Source of the DNA: Myxococcus llanfairpwllgwyngyllgogerychwyrndrobwllllantysiliogogogochensis
Lineage (GTDB): Bacteria > Myxococcota > Myxococcia > Myxococcales > Myxococcaceae
Reading direction: 5' to 3'
Assembly: GCF_006636215.1 (NCBI RefSeq)
Contig: NZ_VIFM01000065.1
Location: 1 to 47,427 of the forward strand
DNA length: 47,427 nucleotides
In this document: positions 23,725 to 32,126 of the stretch, one piece after another
Numbering within the stretch: position 1 is the stretch's first letter
How the letters are laid out: each line of letters starts with the position of its first letter
Notes under the pieces: model-generated
What the model was told of the DNA's origin: nothing
Seen by the model: only the letters and a program-made list of their open reading frames with translations
Database searches by the model: none
Program-made: the position numbers and the translations under genes

Positions 23725-24246
23725 ATGACCTCGGCTGTCCGAAACGTCCTCGCCCTCGCCCTGTTCTTCGCCTCCACGTCCGCCGTCGCCATCGAGCAGT
23801 GGGCCGACGGCCGCGCGGTGCTCCACTCCTGTGTCTACGCCAGCTCCTATGAGGCGGAGATCCGGATGTCGTACCGGAACTACACGCTGCCCTGGGGCAC
23901 GTCCGTGTATCTCATCCACGGCTGGGGCGGGCTCGACAACGGCGTCGCCATCGAGTGGGACAACACGCAGACGGTCGCCGCCCCCGCGTCCGCCCCGTGG
24001 ACGTGGACCGTGACGGTCCGGAACACCATCTCCAACCGCACCACCCCCAAGTGGTACGAGCACTTCGACTACGTCTGGAAGGTCGTCCTGCCGAACGGCA
24101 CCGAGTTCTACGAGAAGGGCAACGGCTCCACCTACGGCTACTACTCCGCCAACCTCCTGGACATCACCAACCGCCCCTGCACGTCGAACGGCACGTTCAT
24201 CGGCACTCCGTTCGCGCTGACCATCACTTCCATCGAGAAGTGGTAG
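23725..24246 (+). CDS. Small secreted beta-rich protein
   Basis: The product has 173 aa. ATG 23725 has GGGAG upstream. A Sec signal peptide (VLALALFFASTSAVA) is probably cleaved after residue 23. The mature ~150 residues are rich in Tyr, Trp and Thr and contain repeated strand-like segments (WTWTVTVRNT, FDYVWKVVLPNG, STYGYYSANLL). There are two Cys, possibly one disulfide. The pattern recalls carbohydrate-binding beta-sandwiches, but I cannot name the family. Its stop overlaps the start of the next gene by 7 nt, so the two are coupled. Confidence 0.75.
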   Translation: MTSAVRNVLALALFFASTSAVAIEQWADGRAVLHSCVYASSYEAEIRMSYRNYTLPWGTSVYLIHGWGGLDNGVAIEWDNTQTVAAPASAPWTWTVTVRNTISNRTTPKWYEHFDYVWKVVLPNGTEFYEKGNGSTYGYYSANLLDITNRPCTSNGTFIGTPFALTITSIEKW

Positions 24247-25451
24247 TCCGTCTGGCTTCGCCGCGACACCTCCGGGCACGGCTGCTGTTGTGGGCCGCCG
24301 TGCTCGGCTGTACCTCGAAGCCCCCGCCGTATGCGCTGGATTGCGCGCTACCCACCGGGGACGTCGAGTCCCACTGCACCCGCCTCGTCGAGCATCAGCA
24401 AGTCAATCGGCTCGAACTCACGGGCGCGCGCGAGCTGGTGCTCACCGCTCTGTCCGCGACGCGCACCACCACGCACCTGGTGGTGGATGCGACGCTCCAG
24501 GGTGGCTTTCGCAACCCCGCGGACCAGAACCTCTACCTGTTCCTGGGCGAGCCCACCGACGGCGCCCCGACGACGTATTCGCTGACGGCGGACCCGCAGT
24601 ACGCCGCGGACCTGGGCTACCCGGTGCGCACCGCGCTGGAGCTGCCCCATCGACTGGACGTGCGCGTGGGCCTGATGGCGCCGCGCACGCAGGGCTATAC
24701 GCCCCAGGTCTACGTGCGCGACACGGTCCGCGCGGACGCTGTGGGCCCCGACGCGGAGGTGCTCGTGCAGGTGGATGGCGCCCGGGTCCACGTGGAGGTG
24801 CCCCTGGAGCGCTACTACGCCCTCAAGGGTGTTCCCGTTCCTGACGCCCTCTCCGTCACCCTCGCCACCGCCCGCGACTACGTGGGCTTCGTGGACCACC
24901 TCACCGTCCCCTCCGTGGGCCCGGGCGACATGAGACTCGCCGCGACTCGCACCACGGAGCCCGTGCTCTACCCTTCGCTCAACGCGCGCGCCCACCGTTT
25001 CAAAGCTGTGACATTGCGCCGGGACGAGGCCGTCACCACCGTCGAGCTGGAGATGGCTGCCCCCATCACCGACTGGGCCCAGACAAACCTCCAGTTCTTC
25101 TTCATCCCCCTGCCACCCACCGCACCACGCCAGGTCCTCCAGGACGCCGCGCACGCGGTGGACCTGCCCTATGCCTGGTCCTGGTATTGCGCCGTGTATT
25201 CCCCCCGCCGCGTCTTTTGCCGAGCCTCCGGGGGGCTCGACTTCTCCTACGACACCGCCTACGCCGAGCGCACCGATCTGCCCACGCTCACCGGCGTCCG
25301 CTTCCGCGAGACGGCCCCGGGCCGCTACATCCTGGAGTCCCCCAACACCTCCGTGGGCGCGGGTCCCGAGGGCTTCGCGGTGATGCTCGCCGCGGGGCGA
25401 GATGGCTTCGCCCCCACCACGTTCTACGGCAAGCCTCCACCCGCCAGATGA
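24240..25451 (+). CDS. Lipoprotein of unknown function, coupled to the small secreted protein
   Basis: The product has 403 aa. GTG 24240 overlaps the preceding stop (GTGGTAG). The signal LLLWAAVLGC gives lipidated Cys24. The rest is beta-rich with no catalytic motif; four further cysteines (DCALP, HCTRL, WYCAVY, VFCRAS) suggest two disulfides. It lies between a secreted protein and a polytopic GT-C-like membrane protein that starts 44 nt later, so the three may act together at the envelope. The start rests on signal-peptide position rather than a clear ribosome site. Confidence 0.75.
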   Translation: MVVRLASPRHLRARLLLWAAVLGCTSKPPPYALDCALPTGDVESHCTRLVEHQQVNRLELTGARELVLTALSATRTTTHLVVDATLQGGFRNPADQNLYLFLGEPTDGAPTTYSLTADPQYAADLGYPVRTALELPHRLDVRVGLMAPRTQGYTPQVYVRDTVRADAVGPDAEVLVQVDGARVHVEVPLERYYALKGVPVPDALSVTLATARDYVGFVDHLTVPSVGPGDMRLAATRTTEPVLYPSLNARAHRFKAVTLRRDEAVTTVELEMAAPITDWAQTNLQFFFIPLPPTAPRQVLQDAAHAVDLPYAWSWYCAVYSPRRVFCRASGGLDFSYDTAYAERTDLPTLTGVRFRETAPGRYILESPNTSVGAGPEGFAVMLAAGRDGFAPTTFYGKPPPAR

Positions 25452-25495
25452 CAGACAATCTCACGAGCTGAGTCCAAGCCACGTCCCCGGTATCC

Positions 25496-27619
25496 ATGAA
25501 GCAAACACTCACCTCGCGCCCTGCCCTCTTCGTCGCGCTCGCCCTGGCGGCGCTTTACGGGGCGGTGCTCATCGTGACCCGGCTGGATGTCTTCAGCATC
25601 GACGTCGCCGGACATCTCGCCAGTGGAATGGCGGTGCGCCGAGGCTACTTCCACCAGTTCAACGACAGCGCCTTCCTGGGCTACGTCCAGAACCTCTTCT
25701 ACCCGCCGCTCGAGGACCTGCTGTTGGGGGCGCTGCTCTGGCTTCCACTGGAGCCCATCACCACGTTCAAGCTGTTCCTGTCACTGCTGGTGGCGGGCTA
25801 CTTCGCGGGCGTGGGCGCCCTGGCGCTCCGCTTCGAGCGGCCAGCAGTCCGCTGGCTGTTCGTCCTCGCCTCGGTGCTGCTCTTCTACACGCACAAGGCG
25901 GAGGGCTTCGCACAGGGCCTCTGCTTCCTGGACCTGTTCCGGGTGGGCATCACCAGTCAGTTCCTCGGCGCGGTGTTCTTCTTCGCGGTGACTGCCGAGC
26001 TGTACGGCACACCGCGACCACTAAGGCTGGCGTTGCTCCTGGCCGGAGTGGTCCTGTCACACCTCATCATGGGCCTGGCCGCGGGAGTGCTCGTGCTCCT
26101 GTCGCTGCCTCGGATTGTCAGGGTGCCTCGGCTCATGGGGGCGCTGGTGCTCGGCGCGGGACTGAGCGCGTTCTTCTGGCTGCCCTTCCTCGCCTACCGG
26201 GGGTTGATGGTCAGCAACCGCGTCATGGTCGAACAGACGGGCTGGAGCGTCGCGCTCGCGTGCCTGCCCGTGGCGCTGTTCGGCTGGACGCGCGGCATGC
26301 GCCTGCTCGCGGCCGGCACCGTGACGCTGCTCCTGCCCTCCCTCTTCGCGCGCCTCTTCGAGGACGCCGCGTGGCTGCCCTCGCTCCACTACTACCGTTT
26401 CGACATCTGCGGCCTCGTGCTCGTCCCCGCCGTGGCGGGGGCGGTGCTGGACGCCCTGCCCGCGACGAAGTCCCCGTGGAGAACCCGACTGGTGCGCGGC
26501 GCCGCGCTCGTGGCCCTGGGGCTCGTGACCTGGCTCTTCCCGCTGCGCTCGGGCCTCACGCTGCCGGACAGGCTCGCTCAAGGAACTCGCTTCGAGCGGG
26601 AGGCCGCGCCCACCCTGGATGAGCGCTTCGGACGCCACTTCGTCCTGGAGTACCGACGGGCCTTCGACTTCGCGGTGGAGAGCTACCTGGGCGCGATGGA
26701 CGAGGAGTTCAAAGGCCCCAAGGGCCTCTTCTGGGAGAGCAACACCGCCAACCATCTGGTCAGCTCGTACATGGCCACGCTCGTGGGGCGGCCCGTCATC
26801 CTCGACCACTTCTACTTCGGCAGCTTCACGTGCCCCTTCCAGCAGTGCGTGCTGGACCACTTCCTCGCGGACTTCAACGTCACCCGCTTCTCGGTGGACG
26901 CGCGGGTGCTGGCCGCGCGCCCCGTGGAGCCGGGCACTCCGCTGGAGGCCATCACCGCCCGCGCCGCCTGCTACACGCGGACGCTCGAGCTGGGTGGGAC
27001 CTCGCGCTTCCGGCTCGTGCCCGAGCCCTCGTTCTCGGTGAATGGCGCGCCCTTCCGTACCCTGCGAGTCGAACCTCGAGAGGACATCCCGGGCGGCCCC
27101 GCCCTCAACTCCGCCGTGGAAGTGCTTCCTCCGTCCGAGCTGATGCCCTTCGAGCGAGAGGAGCGGTTCTTCTACAACGCCTATTTCCATCCCATCGGCC
27201 CCGCCTGCGAGGCGCGCATCCACCTGCGACAGACGCTCGTGGGCGATGCGGAATGGCAGCCGTTGCACGACGCGCTCGCCCACGCGGGACCCTCTGTGAA
27301 TCTGCCGCCCGCGCCCGTCTCGTTCCACAAGGAAGGGCGAGGAACCTATCGCCTGGAGCTTCCCGAAGGAGGCCCGCGACTCTTCAAGGTGAAGCTGGCG
27401 TGGTTTCCCGGCATGCGGCTGGTGGATGAGCAGGGCATCGAGCAGCCCCTCTTTCGCGCCTACCCGCATCTGCTCGGACTGGGACAAGGCACGCTGCGAC
27501 TGGAGTACCGGCGACCGCCCATCCTCTGGGCGGGCTATGTCATCAGCGCGCTGTCCTGGGCGCTGCTCATAACCATTGCGGTCATGGCGCGGAGACAGTC
27601 CAGACACCCGTCCGCCTGA
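25496..27619 (+). CDS. Polytopic membrane protein, GT-C glycosyltransferase-like
   Basis: The product has 707 aa. The first ~350 residues contain about nine hydrophobic helices, starting LFVALALAALYGAVLIVTRL. The first periplasmic loop carries an Asp (DVFSIDVAGHL), followed by FYPPLEDLL. This layout (Asp in loop 1, many helices, then a large periplasmic domain from ~355 to 670 and one last helix LWAGYVISALSWALLITIAV) matches GT-C enzymes that use polyprenyl-phosphate sugars, in particular the 6-pyruvoyl-tetrahydropterin-synthase-related membrane family. It is probably in the inner membrane. The sugar and acceptor are unknown; the secreted protein and lipoprotein just upstream are candidate partners. 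Confidence 0.8.
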   Translation: MKQTLTSRPALFVALALAALYGAVLIVTRLDVFSIDVAGHLASGMAVRRGYFHQFNDSAFLGYVQNLFYPPLEDLLLGALLWLPLEPITTFKLFLSLLVAGYFAGVGALALRFERPAVRWLFVLASVLLFYTHKAEGFAQGLCFLDLFRVGITSQFLGAVFFFAVTAELYGTPRPLRLALLLAGVVLSHLIMGLAAGVLVLLSLPRIVRVPRLMGALVLGAGLSAFFWLPFLAYRGLMVSNRVMVEQTGWSVALACLPVALFGWTRGMRLLAAGTVTLLLPSLFARLFEDAAWLPSLHYYRFDICGLVLVPAVAGAVLDALPATKSPWRTRLVRGAALVALGLVTWLFPLRSGLTLPDRLAQGTRFEREAAPTLDERFGRHFVLEYRRAFDFAVESYLGAMDEEFKGPKGLFWESNTANHLVSSYMATLVGRPVILDHFYFGSFTCPFQQCVLDHFLADFNVTRFSVDARVLAARPVEPGTPLEAITARAACYTRTLELGGTSRFRLVPEPSFSVNGAPFRTLRVEPREDIPGGPALNSAVEVLPPSELMPFEREERFFYNAYFHPIGPACEARIHLRQTLVGDAEWQPLHDALAHAGPSVNLPPAPVSFHKEGRGTYRLELPEGGPRLFKVKLAWFPGMRLVDEQGIEQPLFRAYPHLLGLGQGTLRLEYRRPPILWAGYVISALSWALLITIAVMARRQSRHPSA

Positions 27620-27660
27620 CGCCCCGCGACGGCACACAAAGATTCGCAACGCTTTCGCGG

Positions 27661-27696
27661 GATTTAAAGACTTTGCACTGATGATATTGTTGAAGC
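27661..27696 (+). promoter_or_regulatory. AT-rich probable promoter region of a lipoprotein gene
   Basis: The stretch GATTTAAAGACTTTGC... is markedly AT-rich for this genome and lies 38-73 nt before ATG 27734. I cannot assign -35/-10 boxes with confidence. Confidence 0.35.
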
Positions 27697-27733
27697 GCGG
27701 TCCTTCACCCGAATCACGTTCCAGGAGACGCGC

Positions 27734-28147
27734 ATGGCGACGAACTTCATGGCAGCGACGATGCTCGGAGCTGGGTTGGTATTGATGGCCTGTGGTGGCC
27801 CCGCCGACATCGAGGACCCAGGTGGGGATTCGCTGGCCACGCAGGATGCGGCCCTGTCGGCCTCGCTCGCCTGCTCCCAGGACTTCAGCGGCGTCACCTG
27901 CACGGCGACCGTCACGGACGGCATTCCGCCGTTCACCTACTCCTGGACCCAGCAGCACTTCCTGTATGCGACGAACAGGACCTACACGTCCGGGCCGACT
28001 GCTGGCGGCGCCACCCGGCACTTCTCGTGTCCCGGGCCTGATGAAACCGGAACGTCCCTCTACGACTTGAGGGCCAGGGTGACGGTGACGGACTCCACGG
28101 GAGCTTCGGTGGGCACCGGGTACGGCCCGTACTTCTCCTGCTCCTGA
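27734..28147 (+). CDS. Small lipoprotein with one PKD-like domain
   Basis: The product has 137 aa. CAGGAG lies 6 nt before ATG 27734. The lipobox is GLVLMAC (Cys20). The mature part begins with a short acidic linker, then one PKD-like fold: VTCTATVTDG, PPFTYSW, then LRARVTVTDSTGAS. Four Cys remain for disulfides. It lies downstream of the GT-C-like gene with its own AT-rich promoter region. It is probably a surface lipoprotein; function unknown. Confidence 0.75.
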   Translation: MATNFMAATMLGAGLVLMACGGPADIEDPGGDSLATQDAALSASLACSQDFSGVTCTATVTDGIPPFTYSWTQQHFLYATNRTYTSGPTAGGATRHFSCPGPDETGTSLYDLRARVTVTDSTGASVGTGYGPYFSCS

Positions 28148-28173
28148 GCCGTTCCGTCACACCCCGCCCCACA

Positions 28174-28192
28174 CCCGGAGTCCGGGCTCTTT
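28174..28192 (+). terminator. Weak terminator-like dyad
   Basis: CCCGGA-G-TCCGGG (28174-28186) is followed by CTCTTT. It lies 27 nt after the lipoprotein stop. The T-rich tail supports a terminator, but the loop would have to open part of the stem. Confidence 0.35.
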
Positions 28193-28249
28193 CAGGTTTT
28201 GCAGGGACTGAGCGTCAGACCCCACCGCCATAGTTCCAGGAGGAGGGAG

Positions 28250-28399
28250 ATGGTGACGGCTCAAGCGTTGTTGGTGTTCGTTCCGGTGGTGCTCGCGCTC
28301 GTAGCGGCGGTGGCCATCCGGCGCCCGCGGCGGCGGACGCGGCGACTCAAGGTTCGCGAAGGGTACCCGCCGTACCCTTCGCCCACGGTGACTGGGTGA
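28250..28399 (+). CDS. Small single-pass membrane peptide (49 aa)
   Basis: ATG 28250 is preceded by AGGAGGGAG, one of the strongest ribosome sites in the window, which supports translation. The peptide is one hydrophobic helix (ALLVFVPVVLALVAAVAI), then an Arg-rich cytoplasmic-type segment (RRPRRRTRRLK), then a short Pro/Tyr tail. It is probably an inner-membrane micropeptide. It has no recognised family and ends in a strong hairpin. Confidence 0.6.
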   Translation: MVTAQALLVFVPVVLALVAAVAIRRPRRRTRRLKVREGYPPYPSPTVTG

Positions 28400-28427
28400 G
28401 CCGGGGCTCGGACTGACGCCCCGGCTC
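28398..28427 (+). terminator. 10-bp perfect hairpin at the micropeptide stop
   Basis: GAGCCGGGGC (28398-28407) pairs perfectly with GCCCCGGCTC (28418-28427) around a 10-nt loop; the stop codon TGA (28397-28399) overlaps the left arm. It ends the plus-strand run before the convergent nuclease gene. No U-tract follows. Confidence 0.5.
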
Positions 28428-28475
28428 GGCCCGGACGAGCCCCTCCCCCGAGGTCGCTCGTCCCTTTCCGTCAAT

Positions 28476-29309
28476 TCAGAAGTCCTTGATGCGGTCGACC
28501 AGGTCCTCGTGTTCGACGAACTGGTTGACGTTGCCCTGGATGTCCGCGACGCGCTGGTTGCGCGCGTGCTCCGCGGTGTCCACGACGTCCAGGTCATTCC
28601 ATTCGCGCAGCACGGCCTCTTCCGCATCCGGGATGGGCTTGCTGTAGGTGGAGGAGAAATAGAACATCGCGCGGGCGACGTTGCCCTTGTGCGAGTCGGG
28701 CGGCTCGAACACCGTGCGCCCCTGCGCGTCGGTGCCGAACTTGGCGCCGTTCTCACTCCACTTCACGTTGACCACCTCGCCGAAAGGCCAGTTGCCCCGC
28801 TTCGAGTTGGCCTTGCTGTCGGTGGGGAACAGGTGGTGCAGGTCGCTCTTCGCGACGCCCGTGGCGCCCTTCGACTGGGGCCAGGTGTGCTCCACGTTCA
28901 TGTCGGAGTTCTTGGGCAGCTTGCCGCCCTCGATTTCCCGGCCGGTGTACACGCACGCCACCTTGCCGTTCACCACATCGAGTTCGCCGAAGATGACCTT
29001 GCGCGCCTCGGTGTAGCTCTTCACGTGCTTGCCGGAGGACGACTCCTTGATGGCGCGAAGCAGCGCGGCGTCCCGGAGCCCCTCGAAGGGGTCATTGCCC
29101 TCCGACGGCGCCGGCGGGGTGGGCGCCTCCGTCCTGGCCGGGCCCTGCTTCGCGGCGGGCGCCTGCTCGAACGTATCCTTGAGGCCCAGGGCGGCGACGT
29201 TCCGCGCCTGGGGCGACGACACGTCTTGAGAGGGACGGGTCCCCACGCCAGCGGTGGATGAATTGACGAGCAGACGAGTCAGCGGGCGGGGGGAACCGAC
29301 AACGGTCAT
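28476..29309 (-). CDS. Endonuclease I (EndA/NucM-type) homologue without signal peptide
   Basis: The product has 277 aa. The nuclease domain (about 78-275) carries the family's beta-beta-alpha-metal core: NVEHTWPQS (138-146, probable catalytic His141), SDLHHLFPTDSKANSKRGNWPFG (155-177) and GNVARAMFYF near 215. The family cleaves DNA/RNA with Mg2+ and is normally exported through an N-terminal signal. Here the first ~75 residues are instead a polar, Ala/Pro-rich extension without a hydrophobic core, so export, if any, is not by Sec. It is divergent from the response-regulator gene. The ribosome site is weak, so the start may be slightly off. Confidence 0.85.
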   Translation of the reverse strand: MTVVGSPRPLTRLLVNSSTAGVGTRPSQDVSSPQARNVAALGLKDTFEQAPAAKQGPARTEAPTPPAPSEGNDPFEGLRDAALLRAIKESSSGKHVKSYTEARKVIFGELDVVNGKVACVYTGREIEGGKLPKNSDMNVEHTWPQSKGATGVAKSDLHHLFPTDSKANSKRGNWPFGEVVNVKWSENGAKFGTDAQGRTVFEPPDSHKGNVARAMFYFSSTYSKPIPDAEEAVLREWNDLDVVDTAEHARNQRVADIQGNVNQFVEHEDLVDRIKDF

Positions 29310-29346
29310 GCCGGGGTTATCGACCGACCCATCCGGCAGTTGCGTT

Positions 29347-29377
29347 CCGTGACGACAAAAAATACGACTGTGACGGC
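29347..29377. promoter_or_regulatory. Direct GTGACG repeats 21 bp apart around an A-tract
   Basis: GTGACG at 29349-29354 and again at 29370-29375 are exactly two helical turns apart, with AAAAAA between them. They sit in the divergent gap between the nuclease gene and the OmpR-type regulator gene, 68 nt upstream of its TTG start. Direct repeats of this spacing are typical for OmpR/PhoB-family binding, so autoregulation is plausible. Confidence 0.4.
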
Positions 29378-29442
29378 AAGTCCCTGAGGAGGGGTGGCGG
29401 AGCTACACTCCGAGTCTCGCCCTCCCATTTTCCGAGTGTCCC

Positions 29443-30141
29443 TTGGCCGAGCGTCCCACCATCCTCGTCGTCGATGATGATCCGCACCTGCGGGACATCG
29501 TCCGCTTCGCGTTGGAGCAAGGAGGCTTCCGGGTGGAGGAGGCCGCGGACGGACGGGCGGCGGTGGCGCAGGTCCAGCGTGCTCCCCCCGCGCTCATCGT
29601 CCTGGACATCATGATGCCGGAGATGGACGGGCTGGCGGTGTGCCGCGAGGTCCGCCGCGCGCACGAGTTGCCCATCGTCTTCCTCTCCTCGCGCGACGAC
29701 GAGGTGGACCGCATCCTCGGCCTGGAGCTGGGCGGCGACGACTACCTCACCAAGCCCTTCAGTCCGCGCGAGCTGGTGGCGCGCGTGAAGGCGGTGCTGC
29801 GCCGCGCCCGGCCCGCTCCTGAAGCCGCCGCCACCTCGGCGGCGCCCCAGCCGCTCTCGCGGGGGCCCTTGAAGCTGGACGAGGAGCGCTTTCGCGCCTG
29901 GTGGGGCGAGCAGGAGGTGGTGCTCACCGTGACGGAGTTCCACCTGCTCGCGGCGCTGCTGCGCGTGCCCGGCAAGGTGTTCACCCGCGACGAGGTGATG
30001 ACCCGCGTCTATGACGACGGCGTGGTGAGTGACCGCACCATCGACAGCCACGTGCGCCGGGTGCGCCAGAAGTTCGCCGGAGTCGGCGGAGAAGTCATCG
30101 AGACGGTGCATGGCCTTGGCTATCGGCTCGCCATCCCCTAG
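29443..30141 (+). CDS. OmpR-family response regulator
   Basis: The product has 232 aa. The receiver domain has the acidic pocket DDD (11-13), phospho-acceptor Asp55 (VLDIMMPEMDG), a Ser in place of the usual Thr switch (FLSSRDD) and Lys104 (LTKPF). A linker of Ala follows, then a winged-helix output domain with VTEFHLLAALLRVPGKVFTRDEVM and DRTIDSHVRRVRQKF. It binds DNA when phosphorylated by the adjacent kinase. The start is TTG 29443, the only in-frame start just before the receiver. The kinase gene overlaps its 3' end by 32 nt. Gene context (CreD-like membrane protein nearby) suggests a CreB-like role; this is inference. Confidence 0.92.
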   Translation: MAERPTILVVDDDPHLRDIVRFALEQGGFRVEEAADGRAAVAQVQRAPPALIVLDIMMPEMDGLAVCREVRRAHELPIVFLSSRDDEVDRILGLELGGDDYLTKPFSPRELVARVKAVLRRARPAPEAAATSAAPQPLSRGPLKLDEERFRAWWGEQEVVLTVTEFHLLAALLRVPGKVFTRDEVMTRVYDDGVVSDRTIDSHVRRVRQKFAGVGGEVIETVHGLGYRLAIP

Positions 30142-31747
30142 GCCCCGCGCCAGGCCCCGGCTGTGGATGGTCTTCGCCTCGGTGGGGCTGGCGGGCTTCG
30201 TGCTCACGCTGGGCGGACTGTCCTTCGTGCGCGTCTACGACAACCAGCTCATCCGACAGACGGAGACGGAGCTGCTCACGCAGGGCGCCGTGGTCGCCGA
30301 GGTCTACCGGTCCATGCTGGCCGAGCAGGTGGGGACGCTCGACTACGGAAAGCCTCGCACCGCGAAGTGGCCCTTCCCCATTCCGAGCGACGACCAACTG
30401 CGGCCCGTCCTCCCTTCCCTCCGGGCCTCGGACGAGCCCTTACCGCCGGACGACCGCCCACCCCTTTCGCGCGTGCCAGGAGAACCCCTGGCCCAGGACG
30501 TGGGCCAGCGACTGCGTCCCCTGTTGGAGAACGTGAGGGCGGCCACGCTCGCGGGCATCCGCGTCGTCGACGTCAGGGGCGTGGTGGTGTCCAGCAGCAG
30601 CGCCGAGTTGATTGGCGCGACGCTGGGTGACCGGCTCGAAGTGCAGGAGGCGCTTCACGGCGTCCCCACCAGCGTGCTGCGTCGCCGCCACGCAGAGCCC
30701 GAGGACACCCCCCTCGCCTCCCTCAGTCGAGACACCGGCATCCGCGTCTTCGTGGCCCTGCCCGTCCTCCACGGTGAGCGCGTCTGGGGTGCGGTGGTGC
30801 TGGCGCGCACGCCCATGACGTTCGCCAAGGCCACGTATGCGGACCGCTGGAACCTGACGGCCACGGGGCTGGTGCTGCTGGGCGCGGTGGCGCTGATGTC
30901 GCTCGCCGCCGCCGCGCTGCTGGGCCGTCCCGTGCGTGCGCTGGTGAGGCAGACGCGCGCCATCGCCGCGAGCGCGCCCGAGGGCTTCGAGCCCGTGGCC
31001 CGCCCCGTCGTCGCGGAGCTGGCCGAGCTGTCCGAATCCCTGGCCGGCATGGCCACCGCCCTGCGCGACAGGAACCAGTACATCCGCTCCTTCGCCGCCA
31101 ACGTGTCGCACGAGTTCAAGACGCCGCTGGCCTCCATCCAGGGCGCGGTGGAGCTGCTGCGCGACAGCGCCGAGGTGATGACGCCAGAGCAGCGCGCGCG
31201 CTTCCTCTCCAACATCGACGCCGATGCGAAGCGCCTCACCCGACTCGTGCAACGGCTGATGGAGCTGGCCCGCGCGGACTCGATGACTGCCCGCCCCGCG
31301 CAGGTGGAGTTGGCGCCCTTGCTGACGGCGCTCTCCACCCGGGCAGCCGCGGAGGGACTCGCGCGCGTCGACGTGGGGCCCGTGCCGGAGGGGCTCACCG
31401 TGAGCCTGCCCGCCGAGGTGATGGATGACGTGCTCTGGCAGCTCGTCACCAACGCGAGGCAGCACGGGGGCGAGGACGTCCAGGTGTCTCTGTCCGTGGA
31501 GACGAACACCGAGGGGTCCGTTCGCGTCGTCGTGCGAGACACCGGCCGAGGCATCTCCGAGGCGAACCGGGCGCTCATCTTCGACGCCTTCTTCACCACG
31601 GCGCGTGAGCGCGGCGGCACGGGTCTGGGCCTCACCATCTCCCAGTCGATGCTGCGAGCGTTCGGCGCGGGACTGGAGCTGCTCCCGGCCCGCCCCGCGG
31701 AGTCGGGCGCGGCCTTCGCCGTGGCGGCGCCCCTGGTTCGTCGCTAG
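30110..31747 (+). CDS. Sensor histidine kinase partner
   Basis: The product has 545 aa from ATG 30110, which overlaps the regulator gene by 32 nt; ATG 30167 is a weaker alternative. TM1 spans 20-41 and TM2 250-272, enclosing a ~205-residue periplasmic sensor. A HAMP-type linker follows, then HisKA NVSHEFKTPL (phospho-His334), then the ATPase with NARQHGG (N box), DTGRGI (G1) and GGTGLGL (G2). It is an inner-membrane kinase that phosphorylates the upstream regulator. The signal it senses is unknown. The double-spanning sensor resembles CreC-type kinases. The next gene starts 13 nt after its stop. Confidence 0.92.
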   Translation: MALAIGSPSPRPRARPRLWMVFASVGLAGFVLTLGGLSFVRVYDNQLIRQTETELLTQGAVVAEVYRSMLAEQVGTLDYGKPRTAKWPFPIPSDDQLRPVLPSLRASDEPLPPDDRPPLSRVPGEPLAQDVGQRLRPLLENVRAATLAGIRVVDVRGVVVSSSSAELIGATLGDRLEVQEALHGVPTSVLRRRHAEPEDTPLASLSRDTGIRVFVALPVLHGERVWGAVVLARTPMTFAKATYADRWNLTATGLVLLGAVALMSLAAAALLGRPVRALVRQTRAIAASAPEGFEPVARPVVAELAELSESLAGMATALRDRNQYIRSFAANVSHEFKTPLASIQGAVELLRDSAEVMTPEQRARFLSNIDADAKRLTRLVQRLMELARADSMTARPAQVELAPLLTALSTRAAAEGLARVDVGPVPEGLTVSLPAEVMDDVLWQLVTNARQHGGEDVQVSLSVETNTEGSVRVVVRDTGRGISEANRALIFDAFFTTARERGGTGLGLTISQSMLRAFGAGLELLPARPAESGAAFAVAAPLVRR

Positions 31748-31760
31748 GTTGGGCAGGCCC

Positions 31761-32126
31761 ATGAAAACCGTGGATGAATGGAAGGCGATGCTTCGCGCCG
31801 CGATGAAAGAGGCGCTTCGTGCTCGGAACGCACCTGCCTCGGCGGTGCTTCGTGAAGTGCTGGCGGCCCTCGACAACGCGGAAGCTCCCGATGTGAGCGG
31901 CGCTCCAGCGGCCGTGGATGGCGCCTTCGCGGGGAGTGCCGGTGGCCTGGGGAGTGGTGAAGTGGCCCGCCTGGCCCTGACGCCCGAAGCCGTGAACGCC
32001 GTCATCGAACGCGAGGTTCAAGAACGGCGGGACGCGGTGGCCCTCTACGTCAGCCTCGGCAGACACGACGAGGCCAACGCGTTGAGGGCCCAGTTGAACG
32101 TGCTCCTGGAGCTTCAGCGGAAGTAG
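31761..32126 (+). CDS. Short GatB/YqeY-like protein
   Basis: The product has 121 aa. ATG 31761 is 13 nt after the kinase stop. The N-terminal half matches YqeY: LRAAMKEALRARN, then VLREVLAALDNAE. The C-terminal half has EREVQERRDAVALYVSLGRHDEA, but the protein lacks the last ~25 residues of the usual ~147-aa family. YqeY proteins resemble the tRNA-binding tail of the GatB amidotransferase subunit; their role is unclear. Its 3' end overlaps the convergent gene's 3' end by 13 nt. Confidence 0.75.
   Translation: MKTVDEWKAMLRAAMKEALRARNAPASAVLREVLAALDNAEAPDVSGAPAAVDGAFAGSAGGLGSGEVARLALTPEAVNAVIEREVQERRDAVALYVSLGRHDEANALRAQLNVLLELQRK

Noticed and set aside
26057..28021. A 654-codon minus-strand frame across the GT-C-like gene and the small lipoprotein gene
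   Set aside because: It runs through two good plus-strand genes and through their promoter gap, is Arg/Gly/His rich, and has no motif.
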